Source: Enhydrobacter aerosaccus (GTDB lineage Bacteria > Pseudomonadota > Alphaproteobacteria > Reyranellales > Reyranellaceae). From it: a DNA stretch of 64,000 nt. Of the stretch, positions 43,252 through 52,822 are shown in pieces. Both the position numbers and the translations under genes were made by a program. The stretch lies in NCBI RefSeq assembly GCF_900167455.1, contig NZ_FUWJ01000002.1, positions 1,116,305-1,180,304 on the forward strand, read 5' to 3'. Position 1 is the stretch's first letter; every line of letters begins with the position of its first letter. The notes under the pieces are model-generated. The model made no database searches and was not told where the DNA came from. It was given only the letters and a program-made list of their open reading frames with translations.

Positions 43252-44271
43252 ATGTCCGCTTCCTCTCCGCGAACGGCGCCCAGCCGCCCTCTGCCGTCGG
43301 TACCACCTCGCGCCGGCTGGCGTCGAATATTGGCTTGGCTGCCGGCGTTGATCGTGGCGCCGGGCCTGATCGCGGTCGTACTGCACTATGGAAGCCTCGC
43401 GAAGTTCGCGGAGCTGGCGCGCAATGCGCACCCCGGATGGCTCCTGCCGGCGCTTGGGGCGCAGATTGGAACCTATGTCTTCGCCGCCCTGTCCTGGCGC
43501 CAGGTCCTGCATCGCGCCGGCGAGCGGCGCCCATTTCGTACCCTGTTCCGACTGAGCGTAGCCAAGCTCTACACCGATCAGGCCATCCCCACCGGAGGCG
43601 TCAGCGGGTCGATCCTCGTCATGAAGGCGTTGAATCGCCGCGGCCTGTCCAACAGCATCGGCATGGCCGCCCTGCTCGTCAGCATGGTGACACATTATGC
43701 TGCCGACGTGGTGGCAGCGATCACAGCGTTGGGGCTGCTGTGGCTGCATCAGGATGCGGATCTGGCGGCGCTCGGGCTCGTCAGCGCCTTCGTCGTCGTC
43801 GAGATCGCGATTCCCGTTGCCGTGCTCTGGGCCAAGAGCCGCGCGAGCGACGGGCAGCTTCCTGCCTGGATCACAAGGCTGCCCGTGACCGAGGATGCCA
43901 TCGAAGCCGTTGCCGCTGCCCCTGACGAGCTGCTGCGCGATCCCCGGCTGATCGCCGAGACCTTCTTGTGTCAGCTCGCCATTATCCTGCTCGACTCCCT
44001 CACCCTCTGGCTGGTGAGCCGCGCAATCAGCGCCCCGATCGACTACTGGATGGCGTTCTGCGGCTATACCATCGGCGACGCGGTCGCCATGGTGGCGCCG
44101 AGCCCGCTCGGCCTCGGCACCTTCGAAGCCGGCACCACGGGCACCCTCGCACTTCTCGGCATGCCGGTTGAAGCGGCCTTGTCCGCCACCATCCTGCTGC
44201 GCGGACTGACATTCTGGCTACCCATGATCCCAGGCCTTTGGATCGCCCGTCACGAAGTTAGCCGACTCTAG
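43252..44271 (+). CDS. Flippase-like integral membrane protein (LPG synthase TM / UPF0104 family)
   Basis: Polytopic membrane protein of 339 residues with about 8 hydrophobic segments. The segment YTDQAIPTGGVSGS and the late APSPLGLGTFEAGTTG match the lysylphosphatidylglycerol-synthase transmembrane family (UPF0104), whose members lack the synthase domain. Relatives are proposed to flip lipids or glycolipids. It is divergent from the SDR gene (72-base gap) and its TAG shares CTAG with the stop of the convergent MBL gene. Confidence 0.82.
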   Translation: MSASSPRTAPSRPLPSVPPRAGWRRILAWLPALIVAPGLIAVVLHYGSLAKFAELARNAHPGWLLPALGAQIGTYVFAALSWRQVLHRAGERRPFRTLFRLSVAKLYTDQAIPTGGVSGSILVMKALNRRGLSNSIGMAALLVSMVTHYAADVVAAITALGLLWLHQDADLAALGLVSAFVVVEIAIPVAVLWAKSRASDGQLPAWITRLPVTEDAIEAVAAAPDELLRDPRLIAETFLCQLAIILLDSLTLWLVSRAISAPIDYWMAFCGYTIGDAVAMVAPSPLGLGTFEAGTTGTLALLGMPVEAALSATILLRGLTFWLPMIPGLWIARHEVSRL

Positions 44272-45161
44272 AGTCTATAGAGGCTTTCAATGGTGGCTCG
44301 ACCGTCCTCCGTCTTCGCACGCCCGTCCTTCACCATCTGGATGAGATGCGCCAGCATCGAGCGACCGGCGGCGGCATGAAGATAGGCGGGCGTGTCGGCA
44401 TAATTCTTCGCCACCATCTGCGGAATTGTCTGCGGCCCTTCCTTCAGGCGCGCCAGGATCTGCGCCTCGCGGCCGAGCCGGTGCTCGATATAGGCCTCGA
44501 CGAACGGACGCGGGTCGCGGATCTCGGCGCCATGCGTGGGAATGTAAAGCGCTTCCTCGCGCGGCAGCAGCTTGCGCAGGCTGGCGAAGTAGTCGGCCAT
44601 GTTTCCGTCGGGCGGCGAGATGACCGCCGTCGACCAGCCCATCACATGGTCGCCCGACAGCAGCGCATTGTCCTCGCGCACCGCAAAGCAGAGATGGTTG
44701 GAGATATGGCCAGGCGTGTGGATCGCCTCGACGTTCCACCCGTCACCCTGCACGACGTCGCCATCACCGAGCTTGACGTCCGGCGCGAAGGAAAGATCGC
44801 CGGGTTCCTCGGCGTGCTGGTCTGCGGGGGGCTTGGGATGGGGCCCGAAGGAATAGACCTTCGCGCCGGTTGCCGTGGCGATCGCGGGCGTCGCCGGCAC
44901 ATGATCGATATGCGTGTGCGTGACAAAAATATGCGTCACCGTCTCGCCGCGCACGGCCTTCAAGACCGCGTCGATGTGCTCCTGCTGATCCGGACCGGGA
45001 TCGACAATGGCGACTTTGCCGTGGCCGACAATGTAGGTGCCCGTCCCCTTGAAGGTGAATGGGCTGGGATTGTTGGCGACAACACGACGGATCAGCGGTG
45101 TGACCTCCATCGCCGTGCCATAGTCGAACTTGAAATCCTTGATGAAGGGAATACCAGCCAT
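44268..45161 (-). CDS. MBL-fold metallo-hydrolase (LACTB2-like)
   Basis: Metallo-beta-lactamase-fold hydrolase of 297 residues. The metal motif THTHIDH gives H82, H84, D86 and H87; HTPGHISNH and SGDHVMGW supply the remaining ligands. A C-terminal winged-helix-like part (about 215-290) is typical of the LACTB2/RNase Z-like branch, so both nuclease and thioester hydrolase activities are possible. It lies 22 bases downstream of the propeller gene on the same strand and is probably co-transcribed with it. Confidence 0.88.
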   Translation of the reverse strand: MAGIPFIKDFKFDYGTAMEVTPLIRRVVANNPSPFTFKGTGTYIVGHGKVAIVDPGPDQQEHIDAVLKAVRGETVTHIFVTHTHIDHVPATPAIATATGAKVYSFGPHPKPPADQHAEEPGDLSFAPDVKLGDGDVVQGDGWNVEAIHTPGHISNHLCFAVREDNALLSGDHVMGWSTAVISPPDGNMADYFASLRKLLPREEALYIPTHGAEIRDPRPFVEAYIEHRLGREAQILARLKEGPQTIPQMVAKNYADTPAYLHAAAGRSMLAHLIQMVKDGRAKTEDGRATIESLYRL

Positions 45162-45183
45162 CGAGCACTCCTCCCGGAGTCTA

Positions 45184-46881
45184 TTATTTTTCGGGCGGCG
45201 TCAGCTTGTAGAGCGCGTTGCGCAAATCCGAGCTGACATAGATCGCGCCGGACTTGGCAACGGCCACGCCCGTGGTCACCAGCGCCGGCGGACCGCCGGG
45301 ATAAGTGGGCAGGCCGATATCGAGGTTGGAGGCGACGACCGTCTTGGCGCCACTTGCCGGGTCGATCGCAACCACGCGCTTTTGTCCCACTTCGGCGACA
45401 TAGAGCTTGTTGTCCGGACCAACGTCTATACCCTCCGGCGCAGACAAGCCGTCCGCGACCACCTTGCGGGCACCAGAGGCGACATCGATCTGCGTCACGG
45501 CACCGGCGGCGATTTCGGTGATGTAGACGACATTGTTCGGTCCCTGCGCCATCGCCACCGGCGCGCGCAGATCCTTGGCCACCGTCGTGCGTGTCTTGCC
45601 GTCGGGGCTCACCTTGACGAGGTTGCCGCTGCCCAGCTCGGCAACGTAGAGCGTACCATCATTGCCTTCGAGGGCATCGACGGGAGCGGCGAAATCGCCA
45701 AGCGTCGCCACCAGCTTGCCCGTCTTGCGGTCGACCTTTTGCACCGTATTCGAGAACCAGCTCGACAGCAGGACGTTCTTGGGCCCGACGGAAAGCCCGG
45801 TCGGATAGGAATGCGTGTCGCCGTGCACGCGCAGGACGTCGCTCACCGCGCCGGTCGTCCCGTCGACGGTCCGATAGCTGAACACGTCCGCCACGTGCAC
45901 CGTCTCCTTGCCCCCCTCGCTGACTACGGCGAGATCGGAGGGGATCGCCAGCTTGCCATCGACGACGGCCTTGGCCGCCCCCGTCTGCTTGTCGACCAGA
46001 TAGATCGCGTTGTCGGTCATCGAAGTCACGAACAGCCGCCCGCGCGAATCGAAGGCGAGATTGTCCAGGCCGGATCTCAGGGTCGCGACCAGCTTCTTGG
46101 CCTTGCTGGTCAGGCTGACGCTCCAGATATTGCCGTTCGCCGCATCGACGACGAAGAGATTGTCGCGGTTCTGCGGATCCAGATTGGCGGCTGCCGGTGT
46201 GACGAAACCGGAGGCGACGACCTCGACCGCACCCGTATCGACGTTGATCTTCACGGCCTCGCCCTTGAACCAGAGCGGGCCATATAGGAAGCCGTCATCG
46301 CGATGGATCTCGAAGCCATTCAGGCCACCGAGCTTGTCGGCGATCTTGCGCAGCTCCTTCTGTGCGAAAGGCTTGAAATCGGGTTTGTCCACATTCTTGA
46401 GATCGATCTCGTAGAGCGCATCGCCCAGGAACACCTCCGACACGAACAGTCGGCCATCCTTGCTGAAGGCGATGCTGTTGGGACCGGACAGGCCATTCGC
46501 TACTTCGATGGTCTTGTTGCCCTTGCGGATATAGACCTTGCCCATCAGGAACGCGGTCCAGGCCATGGTTCCGTCTTCGGCAAAGGCGATGTCGTCGGCC
46601 ATGCCGACCGGCGGCTCGATCACGCGGTCGACCTCACCCGAATCGACCTGGACGTGATAAATCGACTGGCCGATCACGGACCCTGCGAACAGCTGGTCGT
46701 CCTTGTTGAAGGCGATGCCGTGCACGCCATGAAAGGACGATCCCGGGACCAGGAACTGCTGGCTGTATTCCTTGCGCGCGTCGGACGCGGGAGCCGTCGC
46801 AGGCGGCGTCGATTGCGCCAGCACCGATCCTGATACGGCGAGCACAACCACCGCTGACGTCAAATACCGGCCCAGACTCAT
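45184..46881 (-). CDS. Secreted beta-propeller (SMP-30/NHL-like) protein
   Basis: Exported protein of 565 residues with a signal peptide ending SVLAQ (about 1-23). The rest is a run of about ten four-stranded propeller repeats of the form G-P-N-x-V/L-Y-I-T/A-E, for example GLSGPNSIAFSKDGRLFVSE and APEGIDVGPDNKLYVAE. The length suits two propellers or one large one. Relatives include gluconolactonase/SMP-30 and NHL proteins. I cannot trace a full metal-binding set, so a lactonase activity is only a possibility. It is the first gene of a two-gene run with the MBL hydrolase. Confidence 0.8.
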   Translation of the reverse strand: MSLGRYLTSAVVVLAVSGSVLAQSTPPATAPASDARKEYSQQFLVPGSSFHGVHGIAFNKDDQLFAGSVIGQSIYHVQVDSGEVDRVIEPPVGMADDIAFAEDGTMAWTAFLMGKVYIRKGNKTIEVANGLSGPNSIAFSKDGRLFVSEVFLGDALYEIDLKNVDKPDFKPFAQKELRKIADKLGGLNGFEIHRDDGFLYGPLWFKGEAVKINVDTGAVEVVASGFVTPAAANLDPQNRDNLFVVDAANGNIWSVSLTSKAKKLVATLRSGLDNLAFDSRGRLFVTSMTDNAIYLVDKQTGAAKAVVDGKLAIPSDLAVVSEGGKETVHVADVFSYRTVDGTTGAVSDVLRVHGDTHSYPTGLSVGPKNVLLSSWFSNTVQKVDRKTGKLVATLGDFAAPVDALEGNDGTLYVAELGSGNLVKVSPDGKTRTTVAKDLRAPVAMAQGPNNVVYITEIAAGAVTQIDVASGARKVVADGLSAPEGIDVGPDNKLYVAEVGQKRVVAIDPASGAKTVVASNLDIGLPTYPGGPPALVTTGVAVAKSGAIYVSSDLRNALYKLTPPEK

Positions 46882-46954
46882 GCAATTCCCTCCAAGCTCT
46901 TCGGGCGCCGCGGACTTTAGACTGCGACAGCAGCATCGGCTACTGTGCTAGGAA

Positions 46955-47827
46955 ATGCGACCTTTGCGCGTTCTTTGCATCCTCGTTTTGGCCACGTTGT
47001 CCGTGGCCGCAGCCGCGCAGGAGAGAGTTCGCTTCCCGTCACTGGACGGCAAGAACGGCGAGCAGCCCACGGAACTCGACGGCTATCTGTTCCGTCCCGA
47101 ACGCGGCGACGACCCGTTCCCGATGGTCATCTTCCAGCACGGCTGCGGCGGGCTGTTCTCCACGACTACCCATCGGATCACATCGCGAGAACGCGATTGG
47201 GCCGACCGATTCAATTCACGAGGCATCGGCGTGCTGATGGTCGACAGCTTCACGCCGCGGGGCTCCACCGGGATGTGCTCGCACAGCAGTTTCAAGGAAT
47301 GGATCTATCTACGGCGTCCGGCCGATGCCTATGGGGCACTGGTCTATCTGCAAAAGCAGCCCTTCGTTGCCAGGGACCGCATCGCCCTGATGGGCTGGTC
47401 AAATGGCGGCGGCTCCGTCTTGTATGCCGTCGGACGCCGCAGCCTCGGCCGGCCCGCCGATTTTGGCGGTCCCGACTTCCAGGCCGCCATCGCTTTCTAT
47501 CCCGGCTCGTGCAGCGAGAAACGCCTCGGTGCCGATTGGAGCACCTCGATCCCGCTGTTGATCCTGGTGGGCGAGGCGGATGTATGGACGCCAGCAGAGC
47601 CGTGCCGACAGGTTGCCGAGCAAGCCGTGGCACGCGGGGCGCCAGTCGAGTTCCATGCCTATCCCGGCGCCTATCACGATTTCGACTGGCCAGGCATGAA
47701 GCGGCATGAGGTGCCTGCCTTCACCACGCGCGACGGCGTGGTGCCGATCGAGGGCGAGGACCCGGCCGCCCGAGCCGATGCCATCCGCCGGGTCGACGCC
47801 TTCCTCGCCGATCACCTCCTGCATTGA
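46955..47827 (+). CDS. Secreted dienelactone-hydrolase-family protein
   Basis: Alpha/beta-hydrolase of 290 residues with a signal peptide (about 1-22, ending AAAAQ). The oxyanion region is QHGCGG, the nucleophile elbow GWSNGGG, the acid probably in VGEADVWTP, and the histidine in YPGAYHDFDW. It is a periplasmic esterase or hydrolase of unknown substrate. It is divergent from the propeller gene over 73 bases. Confidence 0.85.
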   Translation: MRPLRVLCILVLATLSVAAAAQERVRFPSLDGKNGEQPTELDGYLFRPERGDDPFPMVIFQHGCGGLFSTTTHRITSRERDWADRFNSRGIGVLMVDSFTPRGSTGMCSHSSFKEWIYLRRPADAYGALVYLQKQPFVARDRIALMGWSNGGGSVLYAVGRRSLGRPADFGGPDFQAAIAFYPGSCSEKRLGADWSTSIPLLILVGEADVWTPAEPCRQVAEQAVARGAPVEFHAYPGAYHDFDWPGMKRHEVPAFTTRDGVVPIEGEDPAARADAIRRVDAFLADHLLH

Positions 47828-47893
47828 CTCGGCGGCGCGAGCCAACGAAAGCTGTGCTCAAACAGCGATCGGATATTTCGCAGGAGGAAAATC

Positions 47894-49045
47894 ATGGCGG
47901 GTCCGCTCTCGGGATTGACGATCATCGAACTGGCCGGAATCGGCCCGGGCCCGATGTGCTCGATGATGCTGGGCGATATGGGTGCCGATGTGATCCGCAT
48001 CGACCGCACCAAGAGCCACGTGATGGATCGGCTCGCCGATCCGAAATTCGCCGTTCACAATCGCAGCCGTCGCTCGGTTTCGATCGACCTTCAGAAGAAG
48101 GAAGGCATCGAGGTTGCGCTGCGCCTGATCGACAAGGCTGACGGCGTGACCGAGCCGTTCCGGCCGGGCGTGGCGGAGCGATTGGGCGTGGGCCCCGAGA
48201 TCTGCCTCAAGCGCAATCCCAAGCTGGTCTATGGTCGCATGACCGGCTGGGGTCAGGAAGGACCGCTCGCCAAGGCAGCCGGCCATGACATCAACTACAT
48301 CGCCCTGACCGGCGCCCTGCATGCCATCGGCTCCAAGGAGAAGCCGATGCCGCCACTCAACTTGGTTGGCGATTTCGGCGGCGGCGGCATGCTGCTCGCT
48401 TTCGGCATGGTGTGCGGCCTGCTCGAGGCGCAGCGTTCAGGCAAGGGCCAGGTCGTCGATGCGGCGATGGTGGATGGAGCGGCCCTGCTGCTGGGCGGCA
48501 TCTATGGCATGGCTGGGGCCGGCCTGTGGAACGAGAGCGAACGCGAAGCCAACATGCTGGATGGCGGCGCGCATTTCTACGGCACCTACGAAACCAGGGA
48601 CGGCAAGTTCGTCTCGATCGGCTCCATCGAGCCACAATTCTACGAGCTGCTGCTCGAGAAGACCGGCCTCAAGGGTGAATCGCTGCCGGCTCAGATGGAC
48701 CGCAAGGCTTGGGCCCAGCTCAAGGGCCGGCTGGCACAGATCTTCAAGACCAAGAGCCGGGACGAATGGTGCGCGATCATGGAAGGCACCGACATCTGCT
48801 TCGCGCCCGTGCTCACCATGACGGAGGCCTCGCAACATCCGCACGCCAAGGCGCGCAACGCCTATGTCGATGTCTCCGGCTTTCCGCAGCCCGCAGCGGC
48901 CCCGCGCTTCTCGCGGACCAAGGAAGGCGTGAAGGGACCGGCGGCCAAACGGGGCGAGCATACCGACGCCGTGCTGAGCGAGCGCGGCTTCTCGGCCAAG
49001 GAGATCAGCGAGCTCAAGGCAGCGGGGATCGTCGGCCCGCAATGA
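47894..49045 (+). CDS. Alpha-methylacyl-CoA racemase (CaiB/BaiF family III CoA-transferase fold)
   Basis: Enzyme of 383 residues. The residues matching the catalytic set of Mycobacterium MCR are H131 (GHDINY), D160 ([10 protein letters not shown]) and E246 (SIEPQFY). This combination indicates a racemase acting at the alpha carbon of 2-methylacyl-CoA instead of a CoA-transferase, which would use a single Asp. It would let 2R-methyl-branched acyl-CoAs enter beta-oxidation. GGAGG lies just ahead of ATG 47894. The EI24-like gene follows 19 bases later. Confidence 0.9.
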   Translation: MAGPLSGLTIIELAGIGPGPMCSMMLGDMGADVIRIDRTKSHVMDRLADPKFAVHNRSRRSVSIDLQKKEGIEVALRLIDKADGVTEPFRPGVAERLGVGPEICLKRNPKLVYGRMTGWGQEGPLAKAAGHDINYIALTGALHAIGSKEKPMPPLNLVGDFGGGGMLLAFGMVCGLLEAQRSGKGQVVDAAMVDGAALLLGGIYGMAGAGLWNESEREANMLDGGAHFYGTYETRDGKFVSIGSIEPQFYELLLEKTGLKGESLPAQMDRKAWAQLKGRLAQIFKTKSRDEWCAIMEGTDICFAPVLTMTEASQHPHAKARNAYVDVSGFPQPAAAPRFSRTKEGVKGPAAKRGEHTDAVLSERGFSAKEISELKAAGIVGPQ

Positions 49046-49064
49046 TCGTGGTAATCCGGACGGC

Positions 49065-49778
49065 ATGATTCGCGCTTTCGAGCTTGCCGTCCGTCAATTG
49101 GGAGACCCGCGACTGCGCAGTGTGATCTGGCAGTCTCTGGCGCTTTCCGTGATCCTGCAGGCGGCCATTATCGGCCTCGCCTGGTGGGCCCTGCAGTCCT
49201 TCGCCAGCTTTCGTTGGGAGTGGGCCAACAGCGCCGTCCACTGGCTGGGCGGCGCGGCGGTCCTGGTCGTGGCGTTGATGCTGTTCCCGGCCAGCTTCGG
49301 CCTCGTCATCTCCATCTTCCTCGAGCGCATTGCCGACATCGTCGAAAGCACCCACTACCCGCAGCTGGGCAAGGCGCGCGGCATCCCGATCGGGACCGCG
49401 ATCTGGACCGGCCTCGCCTTCACCGTGGCGGTGGTGGTGCTGAACCTCGTCATGCTGCCCTTCTACCTGCTGGCCCTGTTCGTGGCCGGCCTGGGGGCGC
49501 TGCTGTTCTACGGGCTGAATGGCTGGCTGACGGCGCGGCTCTATTACGAGCAGGTGGCACTGCGGCGCATGGGGGCAGCCGAGGTCAAGGCGTGGCGGCG
49601 GGCCAATGCCGGCACGCTCTGGGCCACCGGCATGGTCATCGTCCTGCTCGGGACAATCCCGGTCGTGAACCTCATCGTGCCCGTGGTGGGCACGGCCGCC
49701 ATGGTGCATGTGGCACAAACGCTCACGCCGCCGACGCCGCGCGCACGTCCCTTTAATCCACCGGCGCAAAGGCGTTAG
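49065..49778 (+). CDS. EI24-domain integral membrane protein (CysZ-like)
   Basis: Membrane protein of 237 residues with about five hydrophobic segments. The opening pattern (AFELAVRQLGDPRLRSVIW) and SFGLVISIFLERIADIVE fit the EI24/CysZ family (DUF540). CysZ transports sulfate in enterobacteria; alphaproteobacterial homologues have no proven role. It lies 19 bases after the racemase gene and 13 bases before the lipoprotein gene. Confidence 0.78.
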   Translation: MIRAFELAVRQLGDPRLRSVIWQSLALSVILQAAIIGLAWWALQSFASFRWEWANSAVHWLGGAAVLVVALMLFPASFGLVISIFLERIADIVESTHYPQLGKARGIPIGTAIWTGLAFTVAVVVLNLVMLPFYLLALFVAGLGALLFYGLNGWLTARLYYEQVALRRMGAAEVKAWRRANAGTLWATGMVIVLLGTIPVVNLIVPVVGTAAMVHVAQTLTPPTPRARPFNPPAQRR

Positions 49779-49791
49779 ACTTGATATCGAT

Positions 49792-50169
49792 ATGAAACCG
49801 GCGTTCTGGCCTCTTGCCGCGGCCTGTCTTCTTCTCGGCGGCTGTGTCTCGGACTCCGATCCGCACTACTCCCTCTCGGGTGGCGAGCAGGGCATCTTCC
49901 GCTCCGCCAATGCCGGGCGGCCCATCCCCGTCAGCGAGATCAAGGGCATGGACGAGGCGCAACTGCGCGCCCGGTTTGGTGCGCCGTTGCTCGACCGCAA
50001 GGACGGCACGGCCCGCGTGCTGCGCTACCAGTCCGATGCCTGCAGCCTGTTCGTCTACATGGCCAAGGACCGGGTCGACTATGTCGACGCCTACGACCCG
50101 AAGCTGCGTCCCTTGATGAACGTCAACGAGTGCGCCGGCTCGGTTGCAGCGCAGCGAAGGACCAGCTAG
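49792..50169 (+). CDS. Small lipoprotein of unknown function
   Basis: Lipoprotein of 125 residues. The signal peptide ends at LLGGC (Cys 18). The segment MDEAQLRARFGAPLLDRKDGTARVLRYQSDACSL resembles the SmpA/BamE-like pattern seen in small alphaproteobacterial lipoproteins, but I cannot assign it. ATG 49792 is chosen because the signal peptide starts there. Its TAG shares CTAG with the convergent gentisate dioxygenase stop. Confidence 0.75.
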   Translation: MKPAFWPLAAACLLLGGCVSDSDPHYSLSGGEQGIFRSANAGRPIPVSEIKGMDEAQLRARFGAPLLDRKDGTARVLRYQSDACSLFVYMAKDRVDYVDAYDPKLRPLMNVNECAGSVAAQRRTS

Positions 50170-51209
50170 CGGCCGCTGCGATCCTCGCGCCAGAGGTCGA
50201 GGCGCTCCTGAACCGGGCGATCGGAGAAGGAGAACAAAACGGCCTCGCTGTCGGCCTTGTGCACGACCCTGGCCCAACTCGGCACCACGAAGTGATCGCG
50301 CTTCTTCCAGCGGAAGACCTGATCGCCGACGCGGCTCTCGCCCTCGCCCTCGACGACCGAGAACACCGTGCCGTCGGTGCTGCGATAGGGCGCCGTCTCG
50401 AAGCCCTGGGGCAGAAGCTGCATGAAGGTGCCCATCGTCGCCATCGGCGAGCCGCCATTGGCTGGATTGACGTAGCGCAGCTTGTAACCGTGGCAGGCAT
50501 CCGGCGGCCCCGCCTTCTTCAGACCGTGCAGCGCCTCGCGCGTGCGCGCATAGGGATAGTTGAAGATCGGCGAGGTCTGTCGTGTCGGCTTCCAGTCCAC
50601 GGGTAGAAGACCGCTCGCGAACTTGGCATCCGACGTACCGGGCGGCGTTGTGATCGGCTGCTCATCCGTTTCGCCATTCTCGGCGAAGCCGGCGTTGAAC
50701 AGCGCCACCAGCGGGATGTCGAGACCGTCCAGCCATACCATCGGCCTGGAGGAGTCGTTGCCGTGATCATGCCAGGTCCAAGTCGGCGTGATGACGAAGT
50801 CGCCCTCGTGCATGATGGTGCGCTCGCCATCGACGGCGGTATAGGCCCCTTCGCCTTCGACGATGAAGCGCAGCGCCGATTGTGTATGGCGATGGCTGGG
50901 CGCGACCTCGCCCGGCAGGATGAGCTGCAGCCCGGCATAAAGGGTCGGCGTGGTGCAGGCGGTTCCCCGCAAGGCCGGGTTCTCGAGGATCAGCACCCGC
51001 CGGACCGCCTCCTTGGCGGTAATCAGTGAGCCCGATTCCATCAGGAACGGCCGGACCTTGTCGTAGTCCCAGGCCACGGGCACGTACTTCGGCGCCGGGC
51101 TGGGTGGCACGAGCTGATGCAGGGACTCCCACAGCGGCGCCATCGAAAGCCCGTCGATCCGCTCATAGAAGTCGCGGCGAGCATTGTTGCGGGTAGATGC
51201 TCCGTCCAT
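50166..51209 (-). CDS. Gentisate 1,2-dioxygenase-type bicupin
   Basis: Ring-cleaving Fe(II) dioxygenase family member of 347 residues with two cupin domains (about 95-170 and 265-335). The first carries the metal histidines in SHRHTQSALRF and in TWTWHDHGN. These residues and the DGLDIPLVALFNAGF segment match gentisate dioxygenases. Salicylate and 1-hydroxy-2-naphthoate dioxygenases share the same fold, so the exact substrate is open. No maleylpyruvate isomerase or fumarylpyruvate hydrolase gene is adjacent. It starts 9 bases after the amidotransferase gene's stop. Confidence 0.85.
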   Translation of the reverse strand: MDGASTRNNARRDFYERIDGLSMAPLWESLHQLVPPSPAPKYVPVAWDYDKVRPFLMESGSLITAKEAVRRVLILENPALRGTACTTPTLYAGLQLILPGEVAPSHRHTQSALRFIVEGEGAYTAVDGERTIMHEGDFVITPTWTWHDHGNDSSRPMVWLDGLDIPLVALFNAGFAENGETDEQPITTPPGTSDAKFASGLLPVDWKPTRQTSPIFNYPYARTREALHGLKKAGPPDACHGYKLRYVNPANGGSPMATMGTFMQLLPQGFETAPYRSTDGTVFSVVEGEGESRVGDQVFRWKKRDHFVVPSWARVVHKADSEAVLFSFSDRPVQERLDLWREDRSGR

Positions 51210-51218
51210 GACGGCCTC

Positions 51219-52049
51219 CTATTCGGCTGCGGCGCGCAGCGGCTCGCTGAGACGGGCGGCGGCCCGTTGCCGGCAGGCATCGGCGAAAGCATCGAACAGT
51301 TTCATCGATACCGGATTTTCCAGAGCACGATGCTCCGGATGCCATTGCAGCGCCAGCAGAAAGCCCGGCGCATCCGGTACGGTAAAGGCCTCGACCTGCC
51401 CGTCGTCCGCGACCGCCTCAAGCCGAGCGCGCGGCGCGAGCTGGTCGACGCCCTGAGCATGAAGGGAATTCACGCGCACGCGCTTCTCACCCAGCAAACG
51501 ATGCAGCAGGCCACCTTCCAGGATCTCGATCTCGTGGGCCGGTGCGTAGTTCACGTCCATGTCGGGCGACCTGGGCGAGCGATGGTCGCGCCGCCCTTCC
51601 ACCTCGTGCACCAGCTGATGCAGGGTACCGCCTAGCGCGACATTCACCTCCTGAAGGCCGCGGCAGATGGCAAAGACCGGCACGGCGTGATCGACAGCGT
51701 GGCGGATGAGAGGGAGGGTCGTCGCGTCACGTGCCGGATCGTGGGCCGTGCCGTCCCGGCTTGGCTCACCGCCGTAGTGATGCGGCTCGACGTTCGAAGG
51801 ACTGCCGGTCAGCAGGATCCCGTCGAGTGTATCGAGCAGTCGGTCGAGCGCCTCGGTCATCGCCTGATCCTCGAACTCGCGTCCGAAGGCCGGAATCAGG
51901 ATCGGTAACCCGCCTGCGGCGCGGATGGCAGCCTGCACGTACTTGTCGCCAACCGCGTGATGCCAGCCGCCCCTGCCATTTTCCTTGAGGCAGGCGGTCA
52001 CACCGATGAGAGGACGCAAGGACGAGAGGGTCATTCGTTGTCGAGCCAT
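51219..52049 (-). CDS. Class I glutamine amidotransferase-like hydrolase (PuuD-type, peptidase C26)
   Basis: Protein of 276 residues resembling gamma-glutamyl-gamma-aminobutyrate hydrolase. It opens PLIGVTACLKENG, has LLTGSPSNVEPHHYG and places the nucleophile Cys in FAICRGLQEVN, with the His and Glu in LQWHPEHR. It may hydrolyse gamma-glutamyl compounds. No puuA, puuB or puuC is nearby; the only operon partner is the gentisate dioxygenase. ATG 52034 (MTLSSLRP) is an alternative start. Confidence 0.85.
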   Translation of the reverse strand: MARQRMTLSSLRPLIGVTACLKENGRGGWHHAVGDKYVQAAIRAAGGLPILIPAFGREFEDQAMTEALDRLLDTLDGILLTGSPSNVEPHHYGGEPSRDGTAHDPARDATTLPLIRHAVDHAVPVFAICRGLQEVNVALGGTLHQLVHEVEGRRDHRSPRSPDMDVNYAPAHEIEILEGGLLHRLLGEKRVRVNSLHAQGVDQLAPRARLEAVADDGQVEAFTVPDAPGFLLALQWHPEHRALENPVSMKLFDAFADACRQRAAARLSEPLRAAAE

Positions 52050-52186
52050 GCAGAATATGAGCTTTTATTTTCTCCAACGACACAGAGCTTGGCAATTACT
52101 GCCACGTGGCCCCCTGCGCGTCTTGTGCAGTGCAGCTTTGCGTGGTACCGCCGCGCCACCAATCAGGCCACCGCAGCGAGCACAAT

Positions 52187-52702
52187 ATGACCACGACCCC
52201 TCCGCCTTCCGGATCCGCTGGCGCCCAGCCTCAAGCGCAGGCCAATCCGCTCACCCTGCACGGCCAGTACATCAAGGACCTGAGCTTCGAAAATCCGCGC
52301 GCGCCGCAGAGCCTGATCGAGCAGAAGCAACCGCAGCTCACTCTGAATGTGAACGTCACGACGCGGCAGTTCGAGGCCAAGACATTCGAAGTGTCCCTGA
52401 CCCTCGAGGCGAGCGCTCATACGCCGGAAAAAGAGCCGCTGTTCATGCTAGAGCTGATCTATGCTGGCACCGTCACCCTGGGTGAGGTGCCGCAGGAGGC
52501 TTACGGCCCGCTGCTGCTGATCGAGACGCCGCGGCTGCTCTTTCCGTTCGCCCGCGCCATCGTCGCCAACGCGACGCGCGAAGCAGGCTTTCCGCCGCTC
52601 AATATCGCGCCGGTCGACTTCGTGGCGCTCTACCGCCAGCAGCTCGAGGCGGCCAGCGGGCAGATCCCGGGTATTCCCGGCGGTCCGGTCGGTCACGCCT
52701 GA
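52187..52702 (+). CDS. secB: Protein-export chaperone SecB
   Basis: Cytosolic homotetrameric chaperone of 171 residues that keeps preproteins unfolded and delivers them to SecA. The peptide-groove segment DLSFENPRAPQSL and the VTLGEVPQE and LLFPFARAI regions are typical. The frame is open to 52106, but I choose ATG 52187 because the family starts here with a short Pro/Thr-rich tail. It is convergent with dnaQ; this secB-dnaQ-coaE proximity is common in alphaproteobacteria. Confidence 0.97.
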   Translation: MTTTPPPSGSAGAQPQAQANPLTLHGQYIKDLSFENPRAPQSLIEQKQPQLTLNVNVTTRQFEAKTFEVSLTLEASAHTPEKEPLFMLELIYAGTVTLGEVPQEAYGPLLLIETPRLLFPFARAIVANATREAGFPPLNIAPVDFVALYRQQLEAASGQIPGIPGGPVGHA

Positions 52703-52822
52703 GGCATTCGAGGGAAGGCTCCTCGACTGAACTCGGAACAGCCGCTTCGTCGCGTAAGCTGGCCGGATGGCCAGCGGCCGATTGCGAATTTCTTGCAGAA
52801 CTGCTGATCAGTCCCGGACTGC

